Shown: one piece after another, positions 26,380-34,827 of the stretch | Position numbering within the stretch: position 1 is the first letter of the stretch | Layout of the letters: every line of letters starts with the position of its first letter | NCBI GenBank assembly: GCA_938038445.1 | Contig: CALHRZ010000003.1 | Span: 62,001 to 126,000 of the forward strand | Reading direction: 5' to 3' | Source: an uncultured bacterium | GTDB lineage: Bacteria > Verrucomicrobiota > Kiritimatiellia > CAIKKV01 | DNA: 64,000 nucleotides | Made by a program: the position numbers and the translations under genes | The notes under the pieces: generated by a model | The model's input: the letters and a program-made list of their open reading frames with translations, nothing else | Told to the model about the DNA's origin: nothing | Databases searched by the model: none

Positions 26380-27819
26380 ATGACGGACGAGCGCAATCTT
26401 TTTCGCGAGCAGCGGCTGGCGAACCGACATCGGCTCGAGGCGATGGGCATCGCCCCTTACGGGGATGCGTTTCCACGGGAACGGATAGTTGAGCTGGCGG
26501 CCCGTTTCCGGGAAGGGGAGTCCGCCCGAATTGCGGGCCGGTTGGTGCTCATTCGGAACATGGGCAAGAGCACGTTTGGGCATCTTGATGACGGGACGGG
26601 CCGATTTCAGATTTACCTTCAGAAGAACGAGGTAGGTGACACGGCTTACGAGGCGTTTCGGTATCTTGATCCCGGCGATTGGATTGGGGTGGAGGGAGTG
26701 TTGTTCGTGACCCGGACGGGGGAACGGACGCTTCGGGTGGCGCGCTGGACGATGTTGTCCAAAGCGCTTCTTCCTCTTCCGGAAAAATGGCATGGATTGC
26801 GCGATGTCGAGCAGCGTTATCGCCAGCGGTATCTGGATTTGATTGCCAATCGGGAGGTGCGAGAACTTTTCTGTCGGCGCAGCGCCCTGATTTGGGAGAT
26901 TCGCCAATTTTTGCATACCGATGGGTTTATGGAGGTGGAGACGCCGATGCTTCAGCCTCAGGCCGGCGGTGCGGCGGCGCGTCCTTTCTTGACCCGGTAT
27001 CATGCGCTGGATACCGACATGGCGCTTCGGATTGCTCCGGAATTGTATTTGAAGCGATTGTTGGTAGCAGGGTTCGACCGCATTTTCGAGTTAAATCGCA
27101 ATTTTCGGAACGAGGGGTTGGATCGGACGCACAATCCCGAGTTCACGATGTTAGAGATTTACGAGGCTTATACGGACGTGCGCCGCATGAAGGATCTTGT
27201 GCAGGCGTTGATTCTTCGGGTTGCGGATCGGGTCTATGGGAACCGAACGGTTGGGAAGGGGGAACAGGCGATTCGGCTGGATCCGCCGTGGCGGGAGGTG
27301 AGTTATCGGGATTTGGTGAAGGAACGGATGGGGGTGGACTGGTTCGAGTTGTCGGTTGAAGCGGCGCGTGCGCGTGCTCGGGCGGCGGGGCTCGAGGTGC
27401 CTGCGGACTGGGATCATCTGCTCATCACCCATGAAGTCTATGAAAAACTGATTGAACGCACCTTAATACAGCCGACATTTGTCACCCGCCTTCCAGCGGC
27501 TCTTCTTCCTTTGGCGCGACCCTGTGCGGACGATCCCGCGACGGCGGATGTTTTTGAGTTGGTCATTCGGGGGCAGGAGATAGCGCCGGCCTACACGGAG
27601 ATGAACGATCCGCTGCTTCAACGGGAAGCGTTTCTTCGCCAGGCGGGGAACAATCTGCAAAAGGTGGACGAGGATTTTCTGACCGCGCTGGAGCATGGGA
27701 TGCCGCCGGCCGGCGGCATGGGGGTGGGCATTGACCGGTTGGTCATGATCTTGAGCGGGGAGGAAGCGATTCGGGACGTCATTCTCTTTCCCCAGCTTCG
27801 GCCCCGCAACGAGGGATGA
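26380..27819 (+). CDS. lysS: Lysine-tRNA ligase (class II)
   Basis: LysS charges tRNA-Lys. The 479-residue protein has an N-terminal OB-fold anticodon-binding domain (ARIAGRLVLIRNMGKSTFGHLDDGTGRFQIYL) and a class II catalytic domain. The catalytic domain includes QRYLDLIAN, VETPMLQPQAGGAAARPF, motif 2 FRNEGLDRTHNPEFTMLEIYEAY and motif 3 GGMGVGIDRLVMI. It is slightly shorter than E. coli LysS. It lies 48 nt after mazG and 4 nt before the lolC-like gene. The separate lysyl-transferase-like epmA at 45.5 kb lacks the anticodon domain. Confidence 0.96.
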   Translation: MTDERNLFREQRLANRHRLEAMGIAPYGDAFPRERIVELAARFREGESARIAGRLVLIRNMGKSTFGHLDDGTGRFQIYLQKNEVGDTAYEAFRYLDPGDWIGVEGVLFVTRTGERTLRVARWTMLSKALLPLPEKWHGLRDVEQRYRQRYLDLIANREVRELFCRRSALIWEIRQFLHTDGFMEVETPMLQPQAGGAAARPFLTRYHALDTDMALRIAPELYLKRLLVAGFDRIFELNRNFRNEGLDRTHNPEFTMLEIYEAYTDVRRMKDLVQALILRVADRVYGNRTVGKGEQAIRLDPPWREVSYRDLVKERMGVDWFELSVEAARARARAAGLEVPADWDHLLITHEVYEKLIERTLIQPTFVTRLPAALLPLARPCADDPATADVFELVIRGQEIAPAYTEMNDPLLQREAFLRQAGNNLQKVDEDFLTALEHGMPPAGGMGVGIDRLVMILSGEEAIRDVILFPQLRPRNEG

Positions 27820-27823
27820 GGCG

Positions 27824-29044
27824 ATGCCGTTTCCGTTGTTTTTGGCCCTTAAGTATTTGAAACCCCGGCGGGCTTACTTTTCGGTCATCACCCTGATTTC
27901 TCTTTTGGGTGTCCTGTTGGGGGTAGCGCTTCTCATCATCGTCCTTTCGGTAATGACGGGTTTTGACGACATGTGGAAGGAGAAGATTCTGGGGTTTAAC
28001 GCGCACATTACGGTGGGGGGTTCGGAGGTGCTGCATCAGCCGATGGAACTGGCGGATCGGATTGCGAAAGTGCCTGGGGTTCGAGCGGCCGCGCCCTATA
28101 TTCAGGGTCCCGTCATGATTCGGCATGCGGGGGCGCTCTATACCCCGATTCTTCGGGGGGTAGACCCTGAGCGCGAGAGGGGGGTTAGCGCGGTGCCTTC
28201 GCATTTGGTAGCGGGAACCTTTCCCCGCCATCGGGGAGAAGTGGCCGTCGGGCAGGAACTGGCGATGCGGATGAATTTGAGAATTGGCGAACGGCTGACC
28301 GTTCATTCCCCCTCAGCCTTTTTGAGCGGGGAGGAGATCCGGTTGCCCGAGGAGTTGGAGGTGAGTGGCATCTTTTACGTGGGGATGTGGGATTTCGACA
28401 TGCATTTTCTTTTTACCACGCTGGAAACCGCCCGCGATGTACACGGATTGCGGGACGGGGCTCATGCGATTCACGTCATGACCGAGGATCCGCAGCGGGC
28501 GTGGGCCGTTGCCGGCCGGATTCGCGAAGCGCTGGAGTGGCGATATCCGGTGGAGACCTGGATGGAGCAGAATCAGCAGTTGTTTGGGGCGCTGAGGGTC
28601 GAGAAGAACATGATGTTTTTTCTTCTCATTTTCATTGCGATCGTGGCGGCGTTCGGCATCACGAATACGTTGATTACGCTCGCGGTTCAGAAGACGCGAG
28701 AGATCGGGCTTCTGAAGGCGATCGGCTTTTCGAATCTCCAGGTGACGGGGGTGTTTTTTGTCATCGGGTTTTTGCAGGGTTTGGCGGGCACGGTCGCGGG
28801 CATCCTGTTCGGGTTGGCGGTATTGAGCCGCCGCAATGAGATTCTCGAGGTGATGTCGACGCTCTTTCGGATGGATTTACTGCCGAAGGAGCTTTATCGG
28901 CTGAGCGAGATTCCTTCCCGGACGACGGTTGGAGACGTGGTGATTGTGGCGACCTTAGTGGTCTTGATTTGCACCATGGCGGGAATTCTTCCGGCCGGCC
29001 GGGCCGCCCGTTTGGATCCCGTGGAGGCGTTACGGAACGAATGA
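27824..29044 (+). CDS. lolC: Lipoprotein-releasing ABC transporter permease (LolC/LolE family)
   Basis: This inner-membrane permease extracts lipoproteins for transfer to the outer membrane. The 406-residue protein has an N-terminal FLALKYLKPRRAYFSVITLISLLGVLLGVALLIIVLSVMTG segment, a periplasmic domain of about 230 residues and three C-terminal helices in a FtsX-like block (NMMFFLLIFIAIVAAFGITNTL, KTREIGLLKAIG). The ATG at 27824 follows GAGGGATGAGG. Only one permease gene is present, so it may form a homodimer (LolF-like). The stop overlaps the lolD start (ATGA). Confidence 0.92.
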   Translation: MPFPLFLALKYLKPRRAYFSVITLISLLGVLLGVALLIIVLSVMTGFDDMWKEKILGFNAHITVGGSEVLHQPMELADRIAKVPGVRAAAPYIQGPVMIRHAGALYTPILRGVDPERERGVSAVPSHLVAGTFPRHRGEVAVGQELAMRMNLRIGERLTVHSPSAFLSGEEIRLPEELEVSGIFYVGMWDFDMHFLFTTLETARDVHGLRDGAHAIHVMTEDPQRAWAVAGRIREALEWRYPVETWMEQNQQLFGALRVEKNMMFFLLIFIAIVAAFGITNTLITLAVQKTREIGLLKAIGFSNLQVTGVFFVIGFLQGLAGTVAGILFGLAVLSRRNEILEVMSTLFRMDLLPKELYRLSEIPSRTTVGDVVIVATLVVLICTMAGILPAGRAARLDPVEALRNE

Positions 29045-29727
29045 ATGGGCGTGCGGCAATCGTGGCGGAGGAGATTCGGATGGTTTACCGTCTTCCGGGC
29101 TCTGAGTTGACGGTTCTGGACGGCGTTCGGCTTGAGGTAGGGGAAGGGGAACGTTTGGCCATCGCGGGGCCGAGCGGCGCGGGAAAAAGCACGCTGTTGC
29201 ACATTTTGGGCGGGTTGCAGCGGCCGACGGCCGGGCGGGTGCGGGTAGGGGAGCAGGATGTGTACGGGATGGCGCCTTCGGACCGTTCCGTATGGCGCGC
29301 GTCTCATGTCGGATTTATTTTCCAGTTTTTTCATTTGATGCCGGAGTTGAGCGTTTTGGAAAATGTTCTGTTGCCGGCCATGGCGTTGGGACGTCCGCTG
29401 GGGCCGGCGCGCGTTCGGGCCGAAGCGTTACTGGCGGCCGTAGGGCTTGAGGGGCGGCGGCGGCATACGCCGTTGGAGCTTTCCGGCGGCGAACAGCAGC
29501 GGGTAGCGGTAGCCAGGGCGCTTCTGAACGATCCGGCGTTGATTCTGGCGGATGAGCCCACGGGCAGCCTGGACAGTCGGACGGGGCGGCAAGTATTGGA
29601 TTTGTTGTTCAGTCTGACGGAGAAGGGGCACCGTGCGCTGGTCGTGGTGACGCACAATGAGGAGGTTGCCCGGCAGTGCGGGCGGGTGGTTCGGATGCGG
29701 GATGGGCGGATCGAATCCGACGGGTGA
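29041..29727 (+). CDS. lolD: Lipoprotein-releasing ABC transporter ATP-binding protein
   Basis: LolD energises the LolC-type permease. The 228-residue ATPase has the Walker A GPSGAGKSTLLH, the Q-loop FIFQFFHLMPELSV, the signature LSGGEQQRVAVARAL, the Walker B LILADEPTGSLD and the H-loop VVVTHNEEVA. The ATG at 29041 overlaps the lolC stop, whereas an upstream in-frame ATG lies deep inside lolC and was rejected. The protein matches the usual LolD length and layout. Confidence 0.94.
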   Translation: MNGRAAIVAEEIRMVYRLPGSELTVLDGVRLEVGEGERLAIAGPSGAGKSTLLHILGGLQRPTAGRVRVGEQDVYGMAPSDRSVWRASHVGFIFQFFHLMPELSVLENVLLPAMALGRPLGPARVRAEALLAAVGLEGRRRHTPLELSGGEQQRVAVARALLNDPALILADEPTGSLDSRTGRQVLDLLFSLTEKGHRALVVVTHNEEVARQCGRVVRMRDGRIESDG

Positions 29728-29752
29728 GTGGGGTGGCCGGAAGGTGGAGCGG

Positions 29753-30574
29753 ATGGGACTGACGATTTGTGTTTTAGGGAGCAGCAGCCAGGGGAACTGC
29801 ACGTACGTTGGAACGGACACGACTGCGCTTTTGGTGGACGCGGGGTTTAGCGCCAGGGAAACGCTTCGGCGGATGGAGGAAGTCGGCCTGGAGCCGGCGC
29901 GGGTGCAGGGCATCTTGGTTACGCATGAGCACAGCGATCACACCCAGGGATTGGGCGTGCTGCATCGCCGGTTCGGATGGCCGGTGTATGCGAATTCCGC
30001 GACGGCGGACAAGGTGGATCGCATGCCCCTTTTTGAAGAGCAACCCATTCTGTGGCGAATTTTTCAGACGGGGCAGCATTTCCGGATCGGCGATATAGAA
30101 GTCGAGTCGTTTTCTGTGCCACACGACGCCGGCGATCCGGTGGGATTTCGGTTTGGAGCGGGGGGAGTTCGTGTGGGGTTAGTGACGGATATGGGAATGG
30201 CCACAACGTTGATTCGGGAGCGGTTACGGCCCTGCCGCGCGTTGGTGGTCGAGGCCAACCATGACGAGGACCTTCTGAAAAACTCGGGACGGCCCTGGTC
30301 TCTTATTCAGCGGATTTTGAGTCGGCACGGGCATCTTTCGAACGGGGCACTGGCGGAATTGCTGGGGGAAATTGGACACGGCCAGATGACGGATGTATTT
30401 CTGGCCCATCTCAGCGAGGAATGCAATAAGCCGGAACTGGCATGTTGGGAAGTCCTGCGGGCGCTGCAATCGCGGCGTCAGAGTCACATCCGAATTCATT
30501 TGACTTATCCGGATCGTCCGAGTGAGCGGTTGACGATTGAGCCGGAGAAGGCGGATGGGACTGGCACCCCCTAG
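29753..30574 (+). CDS. MBL-fold metallo-hydrolase (YycJ/WalJ-like)
   Basis: The 273-residue protein has the beta-lactamase-fold metal motif THEHSDHTQG (HxHxDH) and opens with ICVLGSSSQGNCTYVGTDTTALLVDAG, typical of the YycJ/WalJ group. In firmicutes that group has been linked to DNA or cell-wall homeostasis. Later metal ligands fit SVPHDAGDPVGF and LVVEANHDEDL. The ATG at 29753 is preceded by AAGGTGGAGC. The C-terminus, including the stop codon, lies inside the acceptor stem of the oppositely oriented tRNA-Glu gene. Confidence 0.87.
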   Translation: MGLTICVLGSSSQGNCTYVGTDTTALLVDAGFSARETLRRMEEVGLEPARVQGILVTHEHSDHTQGLGVLHRRFGWPVYANSATADKVDRMPLFEEQPILWRIFQTGQHFRIGDIEVESFSVPHDAGDPVGFRFGAGGVRVGLVTDMGMATTLIRERLRPCRALVVEANHDEDLLKNSGRPWSLIQRILSRHGHLSNGALAELLGEIGHGQMTDVFLAHLSEECNKPELACWEVLRALQSRRQSHIRIHLTYPDRPSERLTIEPEKADGTGTP

Positions 30575-30636
30575 GGGAATCGAACCCCTCTTTTCAGGAT
30601 GAGAACCTGACGTCCTAACCGATAGACGAAGGGGGC
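30562..30636 (-). tRNA. tRNA-Glu (anticodon CTC)
   Basis: The minus strand folds as a cloverleaf beginning GCCCCCTTCGTCTA. The anticodon stem TCAGG/CCTGA surrounds the loop TTCTCAT, giving anticodon CTC, and the T arm is GAGGGGTTCGATTCCCC. The acceptor GCCCCCT pairs with AGGGGGT, and a G discriminator and encoded CCA follow. The length is 75 nt. Its 3' end overlaps the last 13 nt of the convergent MBL hydrolase gene. Confidence 0.95.
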
Positions 30637-30715
30637 GTGCTAAAGAGCGTTTGATTATTTCCGATCGAAGGAAGGATGTCAAGAAGACGATTAGGACTTT
30701 CCTGTGTGATGGGCA

Positions 30716-31015
30716 TCAAGCGACTCGGGAACATTTCGGCCCCCCATTCGAATGAATGAGAATGAGATTTCGGATGTAGACCACGAGACCGAAAGCCTGA
30801 CCCAGAACGAAGACGGGATCGCGCCGCCAGATGGCATAGACAAAAACGAGCAGACCCCCGGCCATCGACAAATACCAGAAGGCGGTAGGGACAACGGAGT
30901 GGCCTCGACGCTCCGATGCCACCCATTGCACGAGGAACCGCATAAAAAAGCAGATCTGTCCGACCAGACCGAGCAAAGCCATCGGCTGCGAAAAGAATCC
31001 CATCCAGCTTTTCAA
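30716..31015 (-). CDS. Lipid-A-biosynthesis N-terminal domain protein
   Basis: This 99-residue membrane protein has three hydrophobic helices and the LAB_N signature LVGQICFFMRFLVQWVASERRGHSVVPTAFWYLSMAGG. Members accompany ArnT/GT2 glycosyltransferases in lipid-carrier and LPS sugar modification and may act in flipping. The TTG at 31015 is chosen because AGGAGAGAACAG precedes it at ideal spacing and it overlaps the stop of the upstream GT2 gene (TTGA). The ATG at 31003 is the alternative. It is the last gene of a three-gene leftward group. Confidence 0.85.
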   Translation of the reverse strand: MKSWMGFFSQPMALLGLVGQICFFMRFLVQWVASERRGHSVVPTAFWYLSMAGGLLVFVYAIWRRDPVFVLGQAFGLVVYIRNLILIHSNGGPKCSRVA

Positions 31016-31779
31016 CTGTTCTCTCCTTTTTCGATGTGGAAATGGCGATAGCGTCGTTGCATCCAGCGGACCGCCCAAAGGTCCCAGATCGTTTCCTTGA
31101 GTCTGCCGAGGTTGGTATACTTGCTGTGTCCTCCCGCTCGGGGGCGGTGGCGGACGGGCATCTGTTTGATCCGTGCTCCCCGCATGATCCAGAAGGCGGG
31201 AAGAAAACGGTGCATTCCGCGAAACTCCATGGGCAAGTTGCGGAGAAATTCCGTTTTGACCGCTTTGAGGCTGCAGCCGGTATCCCGGATGCCGTCATGA
31301 AGAATGAGCTGCCGGATACGGTTGGCAATGCGGCTTCCCAGCCTTTTGCTGATTGAGTCTTGTCTGGACGCGCGGTATCCACAGCACGCGTCGCAATCCT
31401 TTAGAGCGGCGATCAGCGGGGGAATATCCTGAGGGTCATTTTGACCGTCTCCGTCCATCAGAACCGCAATCTGGCCTCGGCATTCACGGAAGCCGACGCC
31501 GAAAGCTGCGCTTTGGCCGGAGTTCGGCACAACGGTGAACACTCGGACCGTGGGGTATTGTTGGCACGCCGCTTTCAAGGCGGAGGCGGTCCCGTCGGTG
31601 GACCCATCGTTTACGAGAAGGATTTCGTAGGGTTCGTGCAGGGCATCGAGCACTTGAACCGCCTCATCCAATACCGCTCGAATGGACTGTTCCTCATTAT
31701 AGACGGGAATGATCAGGGAGATGCTCGGCGGGGCATGCTCATCGGTTGGACCATTGATTGTGGGACGGGGTTTATTCAC
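31012..31779 (-). CDS. Glycosyltransferase family 2 (polyprenyl-phosphate sugar transferase type)
   Basis: The 255-residue GT-A fold enzyme resembles DPM1/ArnC-type transferases that load a sugar onto polyprenyl phosphate. Motifs seen are SLIIPVYNEEQSI, EILLVNDGSTDGT, the metal-binding MDGDGQNDPQDIP and a late RHRPRAGGHSKYTNLGRLKETIWDLW. It lacks the C-terminal membrane helices of GtrB-type proteins. It sits between an ArnT-like enzyme and the LAB_N protein, so the group probably makes and uses a lipid-linked sugar for envelope decoration. Confidence 0.9.
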   Translation of the reverse strand: MNKPRPTINGPTDEHAPPSISLIIPVYNEEQSIRAVLDEAVQVLDALHEPYEILLVNDGSTDGTASALKAACQQYPTVRVFTVVPNSGQSAAFGVGFRECRGQIAVLMDGDGQNDPQDIPPLIAALKDCDACCGYRASRQDSISKRLGSRIANRIRQLILHDGIRDTGCSLKAVKTEFLRNLPMEFRGMHRFLPAFWIMRGARIKQMPVRHRPRAGGHSKYTNLGRLKETIWDLWAVRWMQRRYRHFHIEKGENS

Positions 31780-31902
31780 GGGCGATTTCCGCGTTGGAAG
31801 AGTCGGGGATCATGGGCAATGAATTGCTTCTCGCATGCCGGCGAATTGGTGCAGCGTGTTTTCATGGTGAGGGATGCGTACGATTCACAATATAGCATCT
31901 GA

Positions 31903-33609
31903 TTAGGGACTAGGAAACCGTGGGGGACAGTCGGCCGGTGAAGCGTTTGGCGCAAGGTGGGGCGAGGCGAGAATCAGCCAGGGGCCCTCGCGGCTCACGC
32001 ATCGCCAGTCCTGCAAATTGGGTGCTTCATGGTAGATAGGCTCTTTTACGATCAGGATCGCCGGGCTGGAGCGGAGGGCGCGAGCGGCCTCTTGCTCATC
32101 GTGCACGATGCGTTGCAGGAGTTCTCCTTCGAGGGGCAAAACGACGTTGGACATTTCGTGACTCCGATAAACGAAGCGTTTCAAATAGAAGGGAAGCCCG
32201 TTGAGCCGCGCGCGGTACACCAAGATCGGCGCGGAGCCGTTTGGGTCGAGCCGGGCGATTTGTTGAGCGAGAGCGCGAAGGGAGCGATTTCCCCCTATGA
32301 TCAGGGTGTCAGCCTGCGAGGCAAGCGCCAGGAGGAGCGTGGCCCACGTGCCGGCCATCCAGAACAGAAAGGCACGCAGGGGCAATCCTTTCCGCAAGAC
32401 GTGGGCGAGGAGCAGGAACGATAGGATGACGGAGATCGTAGCCAACCAGAAGCCGGCAGGTAATTCCCGAAGCGGCGGCAAATGGATCCGCGGGCTCAAG
32501 GCCAGGGTCGGGAGCAAGAGCGGAAGGATGGCCAAAGCCCACGCACTGATGCGGGCCGGAAATCTCCATCGATCTTGGGTGTTTGGATGTTCCAGTCCTC
32601 GGGCCAAGATTATGGAAAGGGGAGGCATCAGCGGCAAGAGGTAGGTGGCCATCTTCGAGACGGCCAACGAGAGGAGCAGATAGGGAATGACGACCCAGCC
32701 CGTGAACAGCCACAGGCGGAGGGGGGACAGGGAAGATCGTCGGTGCCAAAGGTCCCGCGCCACGAGGGGGATGAACCCCGTCCAGGGAAGCAAACCGAGG
32801 AGGGACATTGCCGGGTAGAACCAGAAAGGCTTGGCACGGTGGTGGGTGTTGCTGGCGATGCGGCCAAACAATTCGAAATCCAAGAAATAATGGAGAAGAA
32901 CTTTATGGCGGGCAATGAGCGCCAGAAACCACGAAAGGCCGATTAGCAGCGCAAAGGGGAGCCCGATCCCCCAATAGAGTCGGGCAACGGGTTTTCGATT
33001 CCGCCATTGCTCGGTTTGCAGGGCCAAGGCTGTGATCGAAGGGATGGCAATCCCCAGAGGACCTTTGGTCAAGAATCCCAGCCCCATGGCGATATAAAAA
33101 ACGGCGAGCCAACCCTTTTGGGCGCCGTGCAGGTAACGGATCACTCCGGTTACGGCCGCTGTGATGAAAAAGGTCAGCAGCATATCGGCCGTGAGGATGC
33201 GGGCCAGCAGCATAAAGCCGGTCGAACTCACCAAGATCAATCCTGCCTTCCACCGACATGACGGTCCGTAAAGGGTTCCGGCGGCAGAGATGGTCAGGAG
33301 TATTGTTCCGAAGGCCGCCAGAGCGGGCGTTAGGCGGACGGCCCATTCGTTGGCGCCGAAAAGACGGATGAAGCCGGCGGTGATCCAAAACGTGAGAGGG
33401 GGCTTTTGGAATTGGGGGACTCCGTTGAGATGAGGGATCAACCAGTTGGGTTGAAGCGCCATTTCGCGGGCGATTTCTGCATAGCGGCCTTCGTCCGGCT
33501 CCGAGAGCCCCCGACTGCCCAACCATCCTGCGAGAACGATGAGCGAGAGCCCGATGACAAGGAGCGTTTCTCGATTTACCCCTGTTCTAGGCGTAACGAA
33601 AATGCTCAC
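31903..33609 (-). CDS. ArnT-like integral membrane glycosyltransferase (PMT/GT83 family)
   Basis: The 568-residue protein begins with a hydrophobic helix and the catalytic loop LSEPDEGRYAEIAREM with its acidic residues, typical of ArnT/PMT enzymes that move a sugar from polyprenyl phosphate to lipid A or protein. NGVPQFQKPPLTFW and about a dozen helices follow, with a C-terminal soluble part. GTG 33609 is chosen because AAAGGA lies 6 nt upstream; the frame stays open upstream for 60 codons, but that stretch is proline-rich and unlike the family. The upstream gene of the LPS-modification group. Confidence 0.88.
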   Translation of the reverse strand: MSIFVTPRTGVNRETLLVIGLSLIVLAGWLGSRGLSEPDEGRYAEIAREMALQPNWLIPHLNGVPQFQKPPLTFWITAGFIRLFGANEWAVRLTPALAAFGTILLTISAAGTLYGPSCRWKAGLILVSSTGFMLLARILTADMLLTFFITAAVTGVIRYLHGAQKGWLAVFYIAMGLGFLTKGPLGIAIPSITALALQTEQWRNRKPVARLYWGIGLPFALLIGLSWFLALIARHKVLLHYFLDFELFGRIASNTHHRAKPFWFYPAMSLLGLLPWTGFIPLVARDLWHRRSSLSPLRLWLFTGWVVIPYLLLSLAVSKMATYLLPLMPPLSIILARGLEHPNTQDRWRFPARISAWALAILPLLLPTLALSPRIHLPPLRELPAGFWLATISVILSFLLLAHVLRKGLPLRAFLFWMAGTWATLLLALASQADTLIIGGNRSLRALAQQIARLDPNGSAPILVYRARLNGLPFYLKRFVYRSHEMSNVVLPLEGELLQRIVHDEQEAARALRSSPAILIVKEPIYHEAPNLQDWRCVSREGPWLILASPHLAPNASPADCPPRFPSP

Positions 33610-33999
33610 CCGAATTCCTTTGTTTGGTGGTGAGATTTCAATCGGGACTTTTGCAAAAAGGGATGCAGGGAGAAGGGGGATGGGTCGGGGCAGTGGATTT
33701 CGTTCTGGTGAGTTTGCCGATTGCGGCGGGGATTCGAGCTTATCCACGACCGATGGGGAGCGGGAAAAAAGACCCTGCGACATCTGCAAGCTGATGCCAT
33801 AGCCGAGATAATAGAAGAGCGAAACACCCGCGTCAATTCACTGTTGAAAGTCCTGGAGCTGATGGTGGAAGAGGGATAGCGATAACAGGCGCGAGAGAAC
33901 TTTTTTTATGAACATCCGCAAAGATGCAGAAGGCGATGGTTCTTGTTGAGTCGGTCTTGACTTTTGGGAGGAAGCGGCTAAGGTATTGAAGTTTTTGGG
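33610..33999. other. Intergenic region before tRNA-Thr
   Basis: This 390-nt gap contains no convincing gene. TTGACT (33957-33962) followed 18 nt later by AGGTAT is a likely tRNA-Thr promoter ending just ahead of the tRNA. A single TTATCCACG resembles a DnaA box but stands alone. Confidence 0.35.
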
Positions 34000-34075
34000 G
34001 CCAACGTAGCTCAGCCGGTAGAGCAGCTCACTCGTAATGAGCAGGTCATCGGTTCGATTCCGATCGTTGGCTCCA
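34000..34075 (+). tRNA. tRNA-Thr (anticodon CGT)
   Basis: The 76-nt cloverleaf has acceptor GCCAACG paired with CGTTGGC, D arm GCTCAGCCGGTAGAGC, anticodon stem GCTCA/TGAGC around CTCGTAA (anticodon CGT), T arm with GGTTCGATTCC, discriminator T and an encoded CCA. Confidence 0.97.
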
Positions 34076-34161
34076 TTTTTTTGTGGGGAAGGGCAATACA
34101 AGGTTGGGCTGGAAAAAGCGAGACGTCAGCCAACGGGTGTATCGGTACGTTTTTTTCGTGA

Positions 34162-34191
34162 TTGACAACGCCACAGATTCGAGCGTATAGA
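34162..34191 (+). promoter_or_regulatory. Promoter of lemA/M48 operon
   Basis: Consensus TTGACA (34162-34167) and TATAGA (34186-34191) are separated by 18 nt. They lie just upstream of an AAAGGAGG ribosome-binding site and the lemA ATG. Confidence 0.6.
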
Positions 34192-34220
34192 AAATAAAAA
34201 TATAATTAAAGGAGGCTGCC

Positions 34221-34808
34221 ATGGCCGGATGGATTGTATTGATTGTTCTGGTGGTACTGGCCTTGTTGGGGGTCGGTTTATACAACCGTCTGGTGACGCT
34301 GCGGAACCGGTACAAGAATGCGTTTTCCCAGATTGACGTGCAGCTCAAGCGGCGGTATGACTTGATTCCCAATCTGGTCGAGACGGCCAAAGGGTATATC
34401 CAGCACGAGCGGGGAACGTTGGAGGCCGTGGTGGCGGCGAGGAACCAGGCGTTGGCGGCGGCGAAGGGGGCAGCGGCGAATCCAGGCGATCCTTCAACCA
34501 TGCAGTCGCTTGTGGGGGCGGAAGGCGCTTTGATGGGTGCGATGTCCCGGTTATTGGCCGTTGTGGAACGGTATCCCGACCTCAAGGCGAATCAGACGAT
34601 GGCCCTGCTGATGGAAGAGTTGACGTCTACGGAGAACAAGGTCGCCTTTGCGCGGCAGGCGTACAACGATGCCGTCATGGCCTACAATACGGGGCGGGAG
34701 ACTTTTCCGAATGTGATCGTGGCGAATCTTTTCGGATTCGGCCCGGCGCAACTTTTCGAGGTCGAGTCTCCCAGCGAGCGGCAGGCGCCTAAGGTTTCGT
34801 TCTCTTGA
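34221..34808 (+). CDS. lemA: LemA family protein
   Basis: The 195-residue protein has one N-terminal membrane helix (WIVLIVLVVLALLGVGLYN) and then a helical-bundle domain with the family motif FSQIDVQLKRRYDLIPNLVETAKGY and AYNDAVMAYNTGRETFPNVIVANLFGF. LemA proteins are membrane-anchored and often paired with M48 proteases, as here. GGAGG lies 7 nt before the ATG. The role is not well defined: envelope quality control is inferred from the partner. Confidence 0.93.
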   Translation: MAGWIVLIVLVVLALLGVGLYNRLVTLRNRYKNAFSQIDVQLKRRYDLIPNLVETAKGYIQHERGTLEAVVAARNQALAAAKGAAANPGDPSTMQSLVGAEGALMGAMSRLLAVVERYPDLKANQTMALLMEELTSTENKVAFARQAYNDAVMAYNTGRETFPNVIVANLFGFGPAQLFEVESPSERQAPKVSFS

Positions 34809-34827
34809 AGGAAACGGGCGGGGGCGG

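Noticed and set aside
33735..33745. DnaA box (TTATCCACG)
   Set aside because: Single imperfect site with no cluster, AT-rich unwinding region or dnaA nearby.
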